In this document: one piece after another, positions 1 to 14,000 of the stretch | How the letters are laid out: the number at the start of each line of letters is the position of its first letter | Numbering within the stretch: the stretch's first letter is position 1 | Assembly: GCF_008831285.2 (NCBI RefSeq) | Contig: NC_045150.1 | Location: forward strand, 8,010,001 to 8,074,000 | Origin: Nymphaea colorata | Lineage: Eukaryota; Streptophyta; Magnoliopsida; Nymphaeales; Nymphaeaceae | Direction of reading: 5' to 3' | Length of the DNA stretch: 64,000 nucleotides | Notes under the pieces: model-generated | The model's input: the letters and a program-made list of their open reading frames with translations, nothing else | Databases searched by the model: none | Told to the model about the DNA's origin: nothing | Made by a program: the position numbers and the translations under genes

Positions 1-1992
1 CGTGGTATACGGTAAATTTTTGTAGAAAAAAATACATGATTAAATTTTACCCTCCTTACCCTCCTTTGATTTGAGGCCATTTTTTATTGCAAAGAAGTTT
101 TTTGCATGGTAAAATTAAGTACATGGTAGTCTTTTTTTTTGTTAAAAATTGCACAATTCAAGCGTCCTTTTTCCAGCTTCCGAACCATTAATAAAAAATA
201 TAAACATTAAAAGAGTTTGAAGGTCAGGAATTAAATGTTGATAGTGTAGATTTGCAACTCAAGTCTTTCCCATTGCTTTGGTTGATCAACTTGAGAACCA
301 ATGTTACCAAAATCCACTTTGGATTTGAATATGAAATCCTAATGCTTTAAAGAATCGGTTAACTACATCAGAATTCAAATCTTTTTGTGGATCAAATCCA
401 CTTAACAATGTGTTTCTAATTCAAAGAATCAAAGGATGAGGAAAATAAGAGAATCACAAATATACAAAGGCATAAACACTTGAAAAAAAAACAAGTAATA
501 GAAAATTAATAAAAGGTACAAGTAATTGAAATCTGTCGGATGTTGCCATATGACAACCTGGGCACCACGCTGCCTAAATGAGCCCGATGATTTATTTTTT
601 AATATTATTTTATTTTAATATAAATATAATTATATAATTTATTGTAATTAATTATGTTATATATTAAATTATATTAAGAATGAGCTTGATCAAGCTGACC
701 GAACTGTGGTCTGGTCCGAACCCATCTGGCGATGCGCTGACTGGGCTGGAACGGGGCAGGTGGGACGACCGCGAGTCGATTTAGAAAGGCGCGTAATTTT
801 AAACGAAAAAACTACGGCCTAGTTGGCACGTGCGCCACGGTAGCATCTGGGCTTCATACGAAATATGAAGGTTAAAACACAAATTTACCCTTTGACGGTT
901 ATTCTGGAGGACGGAAAGGGGGAGGCCTTGGATTTGGGATGGATCACCTTTTCATCGAATCCGATTTGAACAGCAAATCATCTTCTTATCACTCTCAACG
1001 TTATATTTTATTCCTCCAAGATTATACTTTATTTTAAGTTTTGAGTGAATACAATGCATCTTTTAACTTTGGGGGGTCGTTTTTCAAACATAAACATGCA
1101 TGACAAAAGCCAGCGACCACATAATTCAAATTCCCTAATTCTTTAGGGACATGGGCAGAACCAGGATTTTTTTTATGAGCGGGCCAATAGTCCAAATTCT
1201 GGATCTAGGTAAAGCTAAACTAAACCTGAATGCAAACAATACATGACACAATTAAAAATTTTCAATTTTTTCAATATAATTTTTTTTTTTTCAATTGACT
1301 GAGGTCGGGCTATGGCCTAGGCAGACCCTCTCCTCCCTTTGCCCCTGTTTAGGGCCCGTTTAATGGTTTTGAAACATAAGGATAAAAATAAATTTCTAGA
1401 AATATCTTTTAAGGAAAAATGAAACCGGAAAGTTGGTGCCTATTTCAATTATGTTGTATGTTTGATGGGGTTGAAAAATGTTTCTTGAAAAGTTATTTCT
1501 TAATTTGATCGAATGGGAAGAAAATGGTTGAACCTAATTCTAGGTTACCAAGTCAAAAATCAAAACTAGACTCAAGCTGACTATGGTCTTCTCATTCAGA
1601 CGTGTAATTCAAAACTAACCAAATTAAATTGAAAGAAAGTCACGCCTAGTTGAGGCGCCTAAACAACTTAAGCTTGTTGTGAAAGTTGTTGATGCATTGA
1701 TGAAGGTACACTCACAACTTTGGTGGATGGCCATTTAATTACTACTCGACTATACTCATATAATTTGTCCATCATTTACTAAGTGAAAAGCTGAGAAACT
1801 TTTTACCTTTTGATTTTAACTTTCTTGCCAGACAATATCGATTTTGGCTAGCCTTAAACGCACCCTCTTAAAAGTTTGCTCTCCAACTTTAAGACACGGA
1901 ACCTCTTCGTTTGTTTCAAGAAGCCGTAGCATTGTTGGTCGGACTGGTGGGTTAGTAATTTTTGACTGTAAATGATGATGAATGTGCGACGC

Positions 1993-2040
1993 TTTAGGTG
2001 ACAGGTATATTGTTCCTTTAGGTGACAGGTATATTGTTCC
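1993..2040. repeat. 24-bp exact tandem duplication
   Basis: Two identical 24-bp units lie head to tail at 1993-2016 and 2017-2040. No gene is associated with them. Confidence 0.9.
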
Positions 2041-2580
2041 TATTATAAGTCTTGAAACAACTTTAAATTTCATAAACATGAAAAGAAAAAATTTCATAAA
2101 CATGAGAAGAGAAAAAGGGACTTCGACATCATCAAAGTATCCCCTCTCCCCGTTTTTATTTTTATCATTTTAGCTTAAAGTATGTAAGAAATTCATATTT
2201 GTGCGTTTTTCGAGAGAAACCAGATCGTGTTGAGAATCTCTCCGGAGCATTTAGTCTGGATTGGGGTTCAAATCACGAATCTAATCCACGTACGTGATCT
2301 TCCAAAATAAAAAAATATTGTTCTTCTTTTTAGTAGAAACTCATAATAAAAAAAGGATAAGTTATGAAATATTGAGGAGAAGTTGGACCTAATGAGTTAC
2401 TTGACAAAATATGGGAATATGGAATTTCTGGATGTATCTAACTAAAAAAAAAGGGAAAAAAACCCATAAATGGATCCAAACTCTACATAAAAAAAACTTC
2501 ATTTAGGCCCCATAAAATTTATAGAAATTATACAATGGGCCTCAAGGAAAAAAATTGGCTCCGCCATTGTCAATTTCTCT

Positions 2581-2735
2581 CATAAGTTATGGACATTTAT
2601 TTTGGAGTTTTAATTTTGAACAACACAAGTTACACAACTATAGTTTGGGTAAATAACAAATTATTTATCTCATAAGTTACGGACATCTATTTTGGAGTTT
2701 TAATTAACCACACCTATCGTTTGGGTGAATAACAA
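2581..2735. repeat. Imperfect 90-bp tandem duplication
   Basis: The unit beginning cataagtta at 2581 recurs at 2671 with a few substitutions and indels. The second copy is shorter. It is non-coding. Confidence 0.6.
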
Positions 2736-2925
2736 TGACCAGTAAGCTTTTGAACGTTGAGAAATATGTATCCAACATTTTGCGTATATGTTCAAGGAAC
2801 CACCTACTATCAGAAAATGTTAGTCTTATATAGAATGACAAAGATACTCAAATTGAGGACGAAAAATATCTGTTGTTGATGGAGGAAAGGTTTTTTCCTT
2901 TTAGGATAGTTTTTTTTTGCCTCTT

Positions 2926-2963
<38 letters not shown>
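2926..2963. repeat. Compound (CA)n-(TA)n microsatellite
   Basis: A run of CA repeats to about 2943 passes directly into TA repeats ending at 2963. Confidence 0.95.
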
Positions 2964-3254
2964 AAGCTTCAATTAATAATGGATCTTTCAAAAAATTCTA
3001 TTAATAGTTGAACCACTCTTTATTAAGTGGGCAACGCGGATGCGGACTCGGTTTTACGAAAATCAAGTTTGTTTTTAATAAGTTTTGAAAACTTAATTTA
3101 CTCGTTTGGTGAAGGTAGTCAAGTTTTTCACTTCCGTTTACGAAGTGAGGCAACATTAGGTTATTCAAAAACGCAATTTCAATGAGATCCAAACACTCTA
3201 AAGACCTGACTTTATTATATATATTTTATATTAAAAATTTTCATTTTTTATAAT

Positions 3255-3341
3255 CGGACCAGGCCCGGGCCCGAGTTATGGGCATTGGGCTGATTCAGGC
3301 CCGGGGCTTATCAGGCTGGGCCGACCCGATGCCCAGGTCTA
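3255..3341. mobile_element. Possible truncated hAT-like element end
   Basis: A GC-rich patch in AT-rich surroundings is full of GGCCCGGG-type motifs and ends in GCCCAGGTCTA. That resembles the terminal repeat and subterminal composition of the two complete hAT-like elements at 33463-34499 and 48836-49414. I could not find a matching 5' end or a convincing 8-bp target duplication, so it is at best a fragment. Confidence 0.35.
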
Positions 3342-4534
3342 CACACACGTCCAGTCCAAATGCAGTTAAGAGCCTCATTCGAGTTTTTTTTCAAGAAGTG
3401 GTTGGTTTGTTAACCTCCCATTCAACCAAAATTTGTCAATCCTTGTTATGATATCAATGACTAACAAAGTTTACCCGAAAGTGGAAGAAAGATTTTATTT
3501 CACCCGTTAAATGTGGTGTTCCTTGAGTTTGTCTCCCTTTCATAAGCGTTCGTGGTAACCACTTTACCAAACAGGCAGCATTTTGGAATTAAATAAAATA
3601 TTGTTTAACACCAATTAGAACGTGCAAACTAATTCTCGCTGAACGACGTCATAGGAACAGCGTTTTATCGTAAACAATGTCCACTACATATTTCTTGTTT
3701 GGTATGTGAATTAAATTTTGCAAGTTTTTTCTGAGAAAGAATAAGCTAATTTTAAGTATAGAGAGAATGCGAGGTCAGATAAGTTACATCGGTCGTTATT
3801 ATCACACGCTCCCATTCGCGTGCCTAAGTAGGATTAGACAGAGTCGTGCCAAGCTATTAGCATTAATTTTGATCTCTTTGATCCCACTAACCGCCAAAGC
3901 GACGGAGCGGGATTTCTCTCTTTTGTACGCGAACACGGAAGAGCTCTTTGCACTCGAATTCCTTAACCAAGTGCCACCTTACCTTTGCTTTGCCCGCACG
4001 ATTTGTGGGAACGGAAATGCGCGAACCAATCGCGCCGGCCGGTCGGAAAAGTTGGGAGATTCAAGATGTCCGGCACTGTACTACTTTCCGTTGTCATACA
4101 TCTCCGGCGGTTGATGGAGAACACAATGGAAAAATAAACGGCTGAACTCGACACTCAAAGGTTCGTGGATTTCGAGAACTCGAAAGAGTTTAAATGGTTT
4201 GGTTAGGTCGATTCGACACATAAGTCACGCTTTTAAAAGATGGACAAAAACAAGTGTGGCCGTGACCGCCACGGACCCAGCCGGAGGCGGGAAAACCAGC
4301 CGGCAGGTCCGGCACCGTCTTCTTTCAGTTTTAGCCGGACTGGAGGCCGCCGCGGCTTCACCAGGAAGGTGGCCGACCGGCGATATTAGTCAAACGCCTA
4401 TTTGGTCACATCGCGGCCGGAGCAGGGTCGACGGCGTAACTTTCTTTTCGGGGGAAAAATTGAGTCCTCCTCGAGCGGGAGGATTGGAGCCAAAAAGCGG
4501 GGAAGGGAAAAAAAATACATTAATTAATTTCTCT

Positions 4535-4540
4535 TATAAA
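4535..4540 (+). promoter_or_regulatory. Candidate TATA box for the ATX-type gene
   Basis: TATAAA preceded by CTCT lies about 460 bp upstream of the chosen ATG at 5002. That spacing would leave a leader of roughly 430 nt. This is a motif match only; no transcription start is visible from sequence. Confidence 0.3.
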
Positions 4541-5001
4541 ATCGGCATTGCAACATCAGAGAGGCAGTTGGAGGAAATTCTTATCGCGTGGCCAACTCGC
4601 TGGTTCTTTCTATCGACAATCCGAGGGCACCGGAATTGTGCTTCTTGGAAGCTCTCCGGCGGTGTTCGAGGAATTACTGGGGTCGAATTCGGGGACGTTT
4701 CTGAAGGCGGCGTTTCTGGCGAGTTCCGGTTCCCGATTTATTTTCCTGCCAACTGAATGCGGCTTGCGTGTGGGAAGACTTAGAGGGATAATTTTCTTTT
4801 AGCGGAACGATTTTCCTGCGTGGGGTTTTCGTTAGCGTGGATCGAGCAGTGGAGGAAAGGAAAAAGGAAGGGGATCCGGAAGGGGATGAGGTTAAGATTC
4901 GCGTGCAGAGTTGGGGGTTTCCGCGCTTCCAGTTTTCGGAGTTTAAGGATTAGGGTTTTTTAGTTTCCTGATTGGCTATTCTTTCTAGTGATCGGGTATT
5001 C

Positions 5002-8000
5002 ATGCAGGAGGAGATTGCCCCCACAATGGGCGCCCTGAAGCGTTGCAGTAGCGAAGAGGATTTTTACGGGGATTTTTCCCCAAGTGCGAAGAAACGGAAG
5101 GGAAATTTCCCTCGCCTCGATCTCTTGGGCGACGTTGCTGCGGCTGGCTTGGTTTTGAAGAATGGCGTTGTCTATTCGCCTGCCTACGGTGGAAGTCGGC
5201 GAAGTGAGGATCCGGAGGACATCTCTTCTCTTTGCACGGAAGTTTCTTGTTGCTCCGGAGAGCCGGAATCCGTGAAGAATCCACGGAGAATCGGGAATGG
5301 GGATCTACCGGGAGAGGTAAGGCAGGTTCCAGCGACGAGGAGGTCAAGCGGCCGAGTTCCTGTTTTGCCGTCTCGGTTAAGGGATTCAATACTCGATCCT
5401 TGGAAGAAAACCACTGTGAAGGACGTAAAATTTGACGCTGCAATTGCTAAGGAGGAGAAGATGAAAGGGTATAGTTCTCAAGAATCGGTGGAATCTGCAG
5501 AAGATTGCATTCCCGAAGTTGTTCCAAAATACACATGGGTGAGGAACTCCAGTTCTGTTAGTTCTTTCACGTCCGAAAAGGAAGGGACAGCTTCGAACCG
5601 GAAGAAGAGCAGCGTCCAGAGTAAAGTTGAGAAGCTAAGGAGGTTCATCGAGCCCCTAGCACAGAACAGGATGCAGTTCTTCAATCGGTTGGCAGAGGAG
5701 AGATCGATAGTGATGGACGAGGCGGGGAATTTCCCAGTGGGCAAGGTAAAGAATGGACATTCTGTTTACAGGCTGGAGGATTTTGCTCTCGGTGACGTTG
5801 TTTGGGCGAAATCGGCTAAGAAGTATCCGGCTTGGCCTGCAATCGTGATCGACCCGATGCTGCAAGCTCCACAAAGTGTCCTGAACTCGTGCATTCCCGG
5901 AGCTCTGTGTGTAATGTTCTTCGGGTATTCAGGGAAAGACAGAGAAAGGGTACTAACAACAGTTCGTCGTTTGCTCACGTTTGTTTTCGAGTATTTATGG
6001 GCACATTATATATATTAAAAAATTTCCGCGGTTTTCTGGTGGCAGGATTATGCGTGGGTTAAACAAGGGATGGTGTTCCCTTTTATGGACTGCTTAGACC
6101 GGTATTTGTTTTTTTAATTTCTGTGGTTAAAATTCTGTGGGCTCTACTATTTCATTTTTTTCCCATTAAAAGATACTAGTAAACCATCTATGGTACTGGC
6201 ACGAAAATATGCTTCTTAAGGGTTAGCAAGGGTGTTCCCTAGCTGATATTTGTTTGTTATTTATTTACTAATTTATTTTGTAGATTCCAAGGCCAGACGC
6301 AGCTATTCAAGAGCAAGCCTAGTGATTTTAGGCTAGCCATAGAGGAGGCGTCCTTGGCAGAATATGGTTTTTTCGATCCCCAGAGTGATGGAGTGAGCGA
6401 GGATGGGCAGGGGTTATACCTTTCTGCCAATTCTAGAGGAGCCCAGGAAGCTACTGACTCGAACCAAGATCAGGAAAGCAACTCACAGGACGAGGCAAGT
6501 TTTTCCTGCTATTCCATTTTTGTTTATATGGTCTGGTTGATGACTGTGGGATCGGCAACACTTTGTGAGAATGACCTTGAACTATAAGGTCAGGGAGATT
6601 CTACTGCCAGTTGAATTGGATGGAGCTGGTTTTGGATGCTTAGTCCTTAATGGTGCATAGATGCTTCGGGAACCGAACATTCAATGGCCTTGTCTCATGG
6701 TTCCACAGTTAAGTCGCATACGTGGCTTGTTGGTCGCCCCTTATGTCGCTCCATGCAGATCTGCAGAAAACCTTTTTCTTTCTTTTTTTTTTCTCTAGTG
6801 CATGCCGTTCCTCTTTGTTTTAGACACCGACTATGGACCGCCTCTCATGCGTGGAAATGTTTTGGTCTTTTTTTGTGCATTATTGCATGCTATTTCTCCA
6901 CCAACTACGTACTTGTATCCATGCTTAGACGTGTGACAGCGACAGCTCTGAGAGTTGCATGACAAATTTGTTGGTGCGTATGCTTCCACAACCAGATGCA
7001 TTTTCATGGAGCTGGCCACTTTCTTGCTTCTTGCTTGTTGAAGCCCTCGTTTCTGGGTGAAACTGACTTCCGAAAGTTGTTGCTTAAGCAACTGAGCTTC
7101 TCTTTGTCTCGATGTTCACACTTCTTTGACACGCTTTTTGACGTTTTCAGTTAAACGCTAGCATCTGTTTCCTTCTGTACTTGCTTTGCGTTTGCGATGC
7201 TTTGTCGGTTCGTCCAATAGAAATGGATTATGAGCTTTTCTGTTATTACTCTTGTTGCTGGTTGTTCATTAGTTCATTTCGTCGCTGATCTTGATGTATA
7301 CGCCCGTGTCTTTGTGGACACACCTTTGAACCACGAGATGTGATTTCTTTGCAGGAACTGCTGCCAACTCGGGAACCAGGACCATGTTGTCATAGCTGTG
7401 GTGGCAATCTTCCTTCTAAAAGTTCCAAAAAAAAGAAAGGCAGCTCTTCAGGCGTGCTGTTATGCAAACACTGCTCTAAGGTAGCAATTTCAAATTTTCA
7501 AGTATCAAATGTTTCTTCTCTTCAAGATCCATTGGCTGCTTAAACTGCATGCACATAAATGATTGTTGTTAGGACTAATTTCTCATCGCCATTGCACAGT
7601 TACTCAAATCTAAACAGTATTGTGGCATCTGCAAGAAGATTTGGCATCATTCAGATGGTGGTAGTTGGGTAAGAGAAGAGAAAGCATACTGAGATAGCTT
7701 TGGACCTTTTGGGACTTCACTACCGTTGAACTGTTGATTTTGAATGATTGCTTTTATTTAGCTTTGGTTCCTATTTTCTTGATAGGTACAATGCGATGGT
7801 TGTAAGGTTTGGGTACATGCCGAATGTGAAAAGCTTAGCAGCAATTGTTTCAAGGTCTGGTCCTTGTGCTATATTCTTGTTAATGACTTTCTCTATCTCA
7901 ATCTGTTAAGAAGTATCCTTATTCTTTTCCTTGCTGAAGGACTTGAAGGATGCTGATTACTTCTGCCCAGAGTGCAAAGAAAAGTCAAATCCTGTTACCA

Positions 8001-11000
8001 AAATATCAGCAAAGTGGCAGCAAGAACTAAGGTTCTTTTTGTCGTCTGATTATTATTATTGTTATGGCTACAGAGTTGGTGGCAATGTGGCTTCAAAATC
8101 TTATTATGATCATCATGTCAATGTTGAAACAGGTCACAAAATGGTTCACAGCATTATCCAGTTCCAGATGAGCTCAAAGTTGTGTGCACAGGGGTGGAAG
8201 GGATATACTTTACGAAACTTCACCTGTATGTTGTCTTCACTAAAAATAGCTAGATACAATTTTGCCCTCTGGTTTCTATTTCTTGCTTGGTTTGGTTTCT
8301 TTTGAAGTTTCTGGATCTTGTGCTATGCACCACTAACCACTACGGTTAGCATTAAATCATTGCCATATCTGCAATTTTGAATGCTTCTGGAATTGTAACC
8401 AATGTGTTCTATGTTCTTTCATTGCTACTGCCTTGTGAAGAGGATTTGGTTAGAGGCTTTTTTCACAGTAAAATAGCATGCATGTCCTGAGCTTATTATT
8501 ACTAGTTAAATGGATAAGAAAGGACCAGGTGGACGATGCCAAGATTTGTGTCCACTACGTTGCTGGTTGGCTATTAATAGAACCTCAAAATATGAAATTT
8601 AGTAGATGACCCAGTTAAGGTAAGCCTAAATTGGGCCATCGAAGATGCCCGCAAGTACATTTTTGACTTATAGTGTGAGGACTCGTGCCAATTGTGAGCT
8701 TTGAATTTTCTGTGTTTTAATTGTTTCTGTGCAACATTGTTGTTTAATTTTCTTGTTTGGCAACTAGAAGATTTTGTTCTTATATTCTTCATATGGATCC
8801 TCTGACAGAGTTATGTGTGGATGTGGTTCTTGTGGGAACAACAAGAGGACATTAAGTGATTGGGAACGACACACAGGTTCAAAAAAGAAAAATTGGAAAG
8901 CTAGTGTTAAAGTGAAAAGCACATTGATGCCACTCAGTCTTTGGGTCTGTACTAAAATTCAACTGTTTCTAGTTTGTATTACTTGGCTTATCGCTTTAGA
9001 AGTCAACTGTCTCACTTGTGTGATGCATATTCAAATTTTTGCAGATTGATCAGGTTTCAGCTTATGATCCCCATGGTCTTCTTTATTTAAATCCAGAAAA
9101 TGGCAGTTCTATGCGTCTAAGCAAGAAAGGTCTACTAACTTACCTGCAGGGTAAATGATCTTGCTCTTCGAACTATTCAATATAGTTTATCAGTAATTAT
9201 CCTCAGATGCTTGTATAGAGCTCAACTATTGCTCACTGTTATATTCGACTATCACAGAAAAATATGATCCAGTTTTTGTTAATTGGACTACTGAAAGATG
9301 TGCCATATGCCGGTGGATTGAAGATTGGGATTACAATAAAATTATCATTTGCATCAGGTACAAATTTTGTTTCTTGCATAGAGTTATAAGCATGGCCTGA
9401 TTGCACAAATACATCATTTTTATGTTCTCTGTCCTGCCAAAGTCATTTATATTACAACTTTATGCACTTTTGTTCCTTTCAGATGCCAAATAGCTGTTCA
9501 TCAAGAATGTTATGGAGCTAGAAATGTGCAGGATTTTACTGCTTGGGTTTGCAGAGCATGTGAGACTCCTGATATCAAGCGGGAATGTTGCCTCTGTCCT
9601 GTCAAAGGCATGGTTTCTTGTTATCGATAACCTGCTCAATATGCTGCAAGATTTGAAATTTTGGTTACATATTTGTTTCTTTAAAGATAACTGCTTCAGA
9701 TGACCTGGGTTACATCTGTCTTGTTTCAATTATTTTTCATTTTTTAATGCTGTTGAGTACTTTTTTTGCCTCAACCTTGGAAGAAAAGGATCTTTTGGAA
9801 GGTGGCTAGGATCACACTGACATGGTTTTCCTCTCTGAATAGGTGGTGCCTTGAAACCGTCAGATGTCAAACCACTCTGGGCCCATGTTACATGTGCTTG
9901 GTTTTCTCCTGAGGTTTCTTTTTCAAGCGATGAGGCCATGGAGCCTGCAGTCGGAATACTGAAAATCCCGATGAAATCCTTTCTTCAGGTTAAATGTTAA
10001 TATCTGCCTTGAGGATGTTGTGTATTTCATTCTTGAACTTCTCTGGGAAAGTGAGATGCAGATATTTTATGTTTTCACATAATTCATTTGTTTTTTTTTT
10101 CTAGGTCTGTGTCATCTGCAAGCAAATGCATGGTTCTTGTACACACTGTTGCAAGTGTTGCACACCATATCATGCAATGTGTGCATCAAGGGCAGGCTAC
10201 CGAATGGAGGTAAGTTTATCTTAGAAATATCTTCTGATTGCAAAGCAGATTGGTTTTTAGGCACACATGCTGCTGGTTTATTGAACTTGCCTTTCTGTCT
10301 TCTTCCAAGCAATGTTATTTGTTAATATGTAGGCTGAATCTTGCTTTAATGCCCTATTTTCAACCTATTATTTCATGAATTTAAGGTTAAGTGGTTCTCT
10401 ATTTTATCTCTGTTCACTATATTTCTTCCAATTGATTTTAGTGTCATGTTTCCTTCTGTGGCATTTAATTAATTACATTTTTTTCAAAATGTTGACTAGT
10501 TTTTGTATCATTAAGTATGTATAGGTATGTACTTATGTATATTTTCTGCATGTGTGTGGGTGTGTAGTTGCATATTCAGTACTTCCTTGTTTGATATGAT
10601 AAATAGACTGCCCGTTCCAAATTTTCAAACTAATAACCATTCAAGAATAACTTTCTCAAATAAACATCCAAAAGACAATTAGACCTGTCCTGTATAAGGC
10701 TGGCTATCTTTGGCACACTTTTGGATTTGTTAGCAGCTTATTAACTGTTAGTAAATTTTGCCTTTGGAACTGCAGTTACACTGCATTGTGAAAAATGGCA
10801 GGCAGATTACAAAGATGGTTTCATACTGTGCCTCACACAGGTAATTTTTGTATTATTGATTAGGATATTTGCTATATTTTTCAAAGAACCGTCTCTTAAC
10901 AACTACTGCACAGGGATCCAAATCCAGACACAGCTTTGGTGATAAAGACACCTCAAGGGGTGTTCACGATGAAAGGAACCCAGGGCAAGGAGAAACATAC

Positions 11001-14000
11001 TCTTTCAAAGACAATGTCATTGGACATGGAAGTTCCTAGAGGAGCAGGTTCACAAGCTCCACTGCCAGTGTCATCATCTGCTGCAAAATGTCAGACCTTT
11101 GAAAAGACTGTAAACAGGGTATGTTAATAATAGCATCGATTGTAAAATTTTCACATCACAAATTTATCCTATTTTTCCAGAGTTAATTTACTGTGTCATC
11201 TCACACTAGCTCACTGCCAAGAAACATGCATTCAGGCCGTCAATGTGGGAAGACACAAAAGCAATGGACTAAAAATTTCATTAGCAAAGATCAGAATTGG
11301 AAAAAGAGAAAATTTATATACACGCAACGCATTAATTTATGCAATGCAGTAAATTTAGTAAATGAATACCAGTGTCAAATGCTGTGCAGCGGAATGTGCT
11401 TGAGGAAGAGATTAGCAGGTCATACATAGATCTAAATGGCTATCAAACAAAGCCCCCAAGGCATACTTATAAAATCCTAAACTCTATAAAGATGCACCTT
11501 GAGTATACTTTGGAACAAAAAAGATGAATATCAGATAAAGTACGCAAAATATGCTTTAGTATAAGTCCATATTGATGAACGGATCCCTCAGGCATTTTCT
11601 TTTAATGATGTCTGACATAGTGTTCATGTCATTTTTGGCTTCAAATGTATTTGCAGCTTGTGACTTGGTTTTCTTGTCAAATTTTAGAGATGATTTAGTT
11701 ATCTGAAGAGTAGGAATTTATTAATAGATTCTGATGAAATTATGTGTTTCAGTTCAATGATGGGAACAGTGATTTTTTTGGTAAGTATGAGGATCATTTG
11801 TTTAAAAGCCACAACTCCTTTAGAGAACTTAGTAGTAGATATATAAAACAAATTCCTAATCACGTAACTTCAACTGTGGTTCAATCCAACGTTCTACACC
11901 AGCATATCGGAACCCAATGTTTGCAGGGTCAGTCAGGAATACATGGTGTTGTGTTGAATCAACTGACATGAAATGGTATGCCAAAGATTTGGAAAAAGTG
12001 CTAAAAAACATCAAATATAGCAAGGAATTTTGATTTGATATTGTTTCTGAGAGCCTTACTGATCTTGGATCATTTGTATGTACTGAAGGTAGCAAGGTGT
12101 CCTATAGCTCATCGGTTGATGGGTGCTCACCATCACTCCATTGAGATAATTCAGGGCCTTAATTCATTTGCGGTAATCTTCTGGTTTTAATTACTTATAT
12201 TTGTCATTTTTTTTTTCCAACAATTCCAAAAAGTTACTATTATGCCTACTTTCTGGACAGGAGGAAAAGGACCCTATATATTTTGTCACTTTTGAGGATC
12301 GCCTGTCATATCTACAGGTGAATCACCACTACTCTAGCAGGTTATTTCACCTTTTTTGTTTTAATTTTTGCTAATATTTTTTTTGGTTACTCTGTGTTAG
12401 TTAACGGAGAAAAAAAGAGTATGCTTTGGAAGATCTGGAATACATGGTTGGGGTCTCTTTGCACGGCGAAATATTAAAGAGGGAGAGATGGTAAGTTCCT
12501 TGTTTATAAATACGAGTTTATTTTGTTATTAACTCTTTGCACCAAGCATATTGAAAGGTGATCTCTGAAATGCTTTTCCTTTATTACTTCTTGACACAAA
12601 GGAAGCTTCTATTTTCTGTTCACCACATTCATTGAAGAAACTTAACAAGACCAGCCGTTTTTTCATATTTTACTGAAGGATAAATTTTGGTTTTTGATGA
12701 TTATCGTGATTTTTTGACAATGTATTACATAATATCACCAGGTACTTGAATATCGAGGTGAGCAGGTTAGACGCAGTGTTGCTGACTTGCGTGAGGCACG
12801 TTATCAGGCAGAGGGCAAGGGCTGCTATGTAAGTCATGCTTAGTCTGCCCTCCTGGGCTGAACTTTTAGATTTCAAGTTATCATCTCACTACTCTTCCTT
12901 CCCTTGCCATTGCTTTGCAGAAGTACCTTATTTTTTCTTTTCCCATAATAGATGTGGGGAAACATGCTGGACCCCACATGCAAAATGTAACTTGTTTAGC
13001 CTCGTGAAATGTAAATGCTGCCACTTCCTTTTACTGATCTGGGCATGACAATGCTTTTTTATGTTTCCTCATTATGTGGGGAAAGGTTATGTTTGGGTGG
13101 GTTTATATCCAAGTGTCACATCAGAATCACTATTAATAATTGTAAGGAGAGGATGGATGTTTGTTGAATCATCTTGTATCCTCTAGCATTCATGTAATCG
13201 AATGATTGTGTGCCGGACAACACATTTTGGCATCTCTTTTGTCCTTTACCTTTTCTTCCTTTAATCTGTTTCTGCATTTCCCTATGCAGCTGTTCAAAAT
13301 TAGTGAAGAGGTAGTTATTGATGCTACAGAAAAGGGGAACATAGCACGGCTTATCAATCATTCTGTACGTTATAAATGTTTTCTGTTATCATTTCAAGTG
13401 CTTACATAATTTGGTCAGTTTTCTTATCTGTGAGAATCTTACCAAACAATTAATTAATTGCCATTCATTTTTCCTTGTGATAGTGCATGCCAAACTGTTA
13501 TGCAAGAATCATGACTGTTCGTGGTGTGGAGTGCAGAATAGTTCTCATTGCCAAGACTGATGTTCTTGCTGGAGATGAACTAACGTACTCTCTCTCTCTC
13601 TTTCACACACACACACACACTGTTCATGCACACAGATACATCTACATGCATGCACACACATCCACACATGGACACAGTTGCTGAATTGTACACACTGACA
13701 TGGCTTGGCAAAATTCGCAGAAATACTGAGTAGTTTCTTCCGTTACTAAAAAAAAAAAAGCAGGAGGGCTGTCCTTAAATTGATGCTGTCTTGTGTAATG
13801 CTTTGGACTAATAGATGATTAGATGTTCAGAGCATTTCATTAGAGCGTGATTTGCTTTCTGGCAAAATCATTCTTTATTACTGTAGCCGTCATTGACCAT
13901 GCACACATTCAATATAAAGCATGTCTTGCTCTTAATTATTGGAGTTATAATGATTGTCATGTCGTTTAGATGGAATACAATTGTCATCTTCTGGTTAAGC

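Larger units (their letters stand above)
1..4534. other. Gene-free 5' flank
   Basis: No coding gene could be supported here. The first 3.7 kb is AT-rich with short imperfect repeats, a CA/TA microsatellite near 2.9 kb and a GC-rich transposon-end-like fragment near 3.3 kb. From about 3.75 kb the base composition rises in GC and continues into the leader of the methyltransferase gene. The open frames in this stretch (for example 3767-4114 and 4199-4756 on the plus strand) match no family I know, so I treat this part as promoter and upstream DNA of the following gene. Confidence 0.5.

Noticed and set aside
3767-4756. Plus-strand frames of 115 and 185 codons upstream of the ATX-type gene
   Set aside because: GC-rich leader and promoter DNA with no recognisable motif. 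They overlap the putative promoter and lack splice-consistent continuation.
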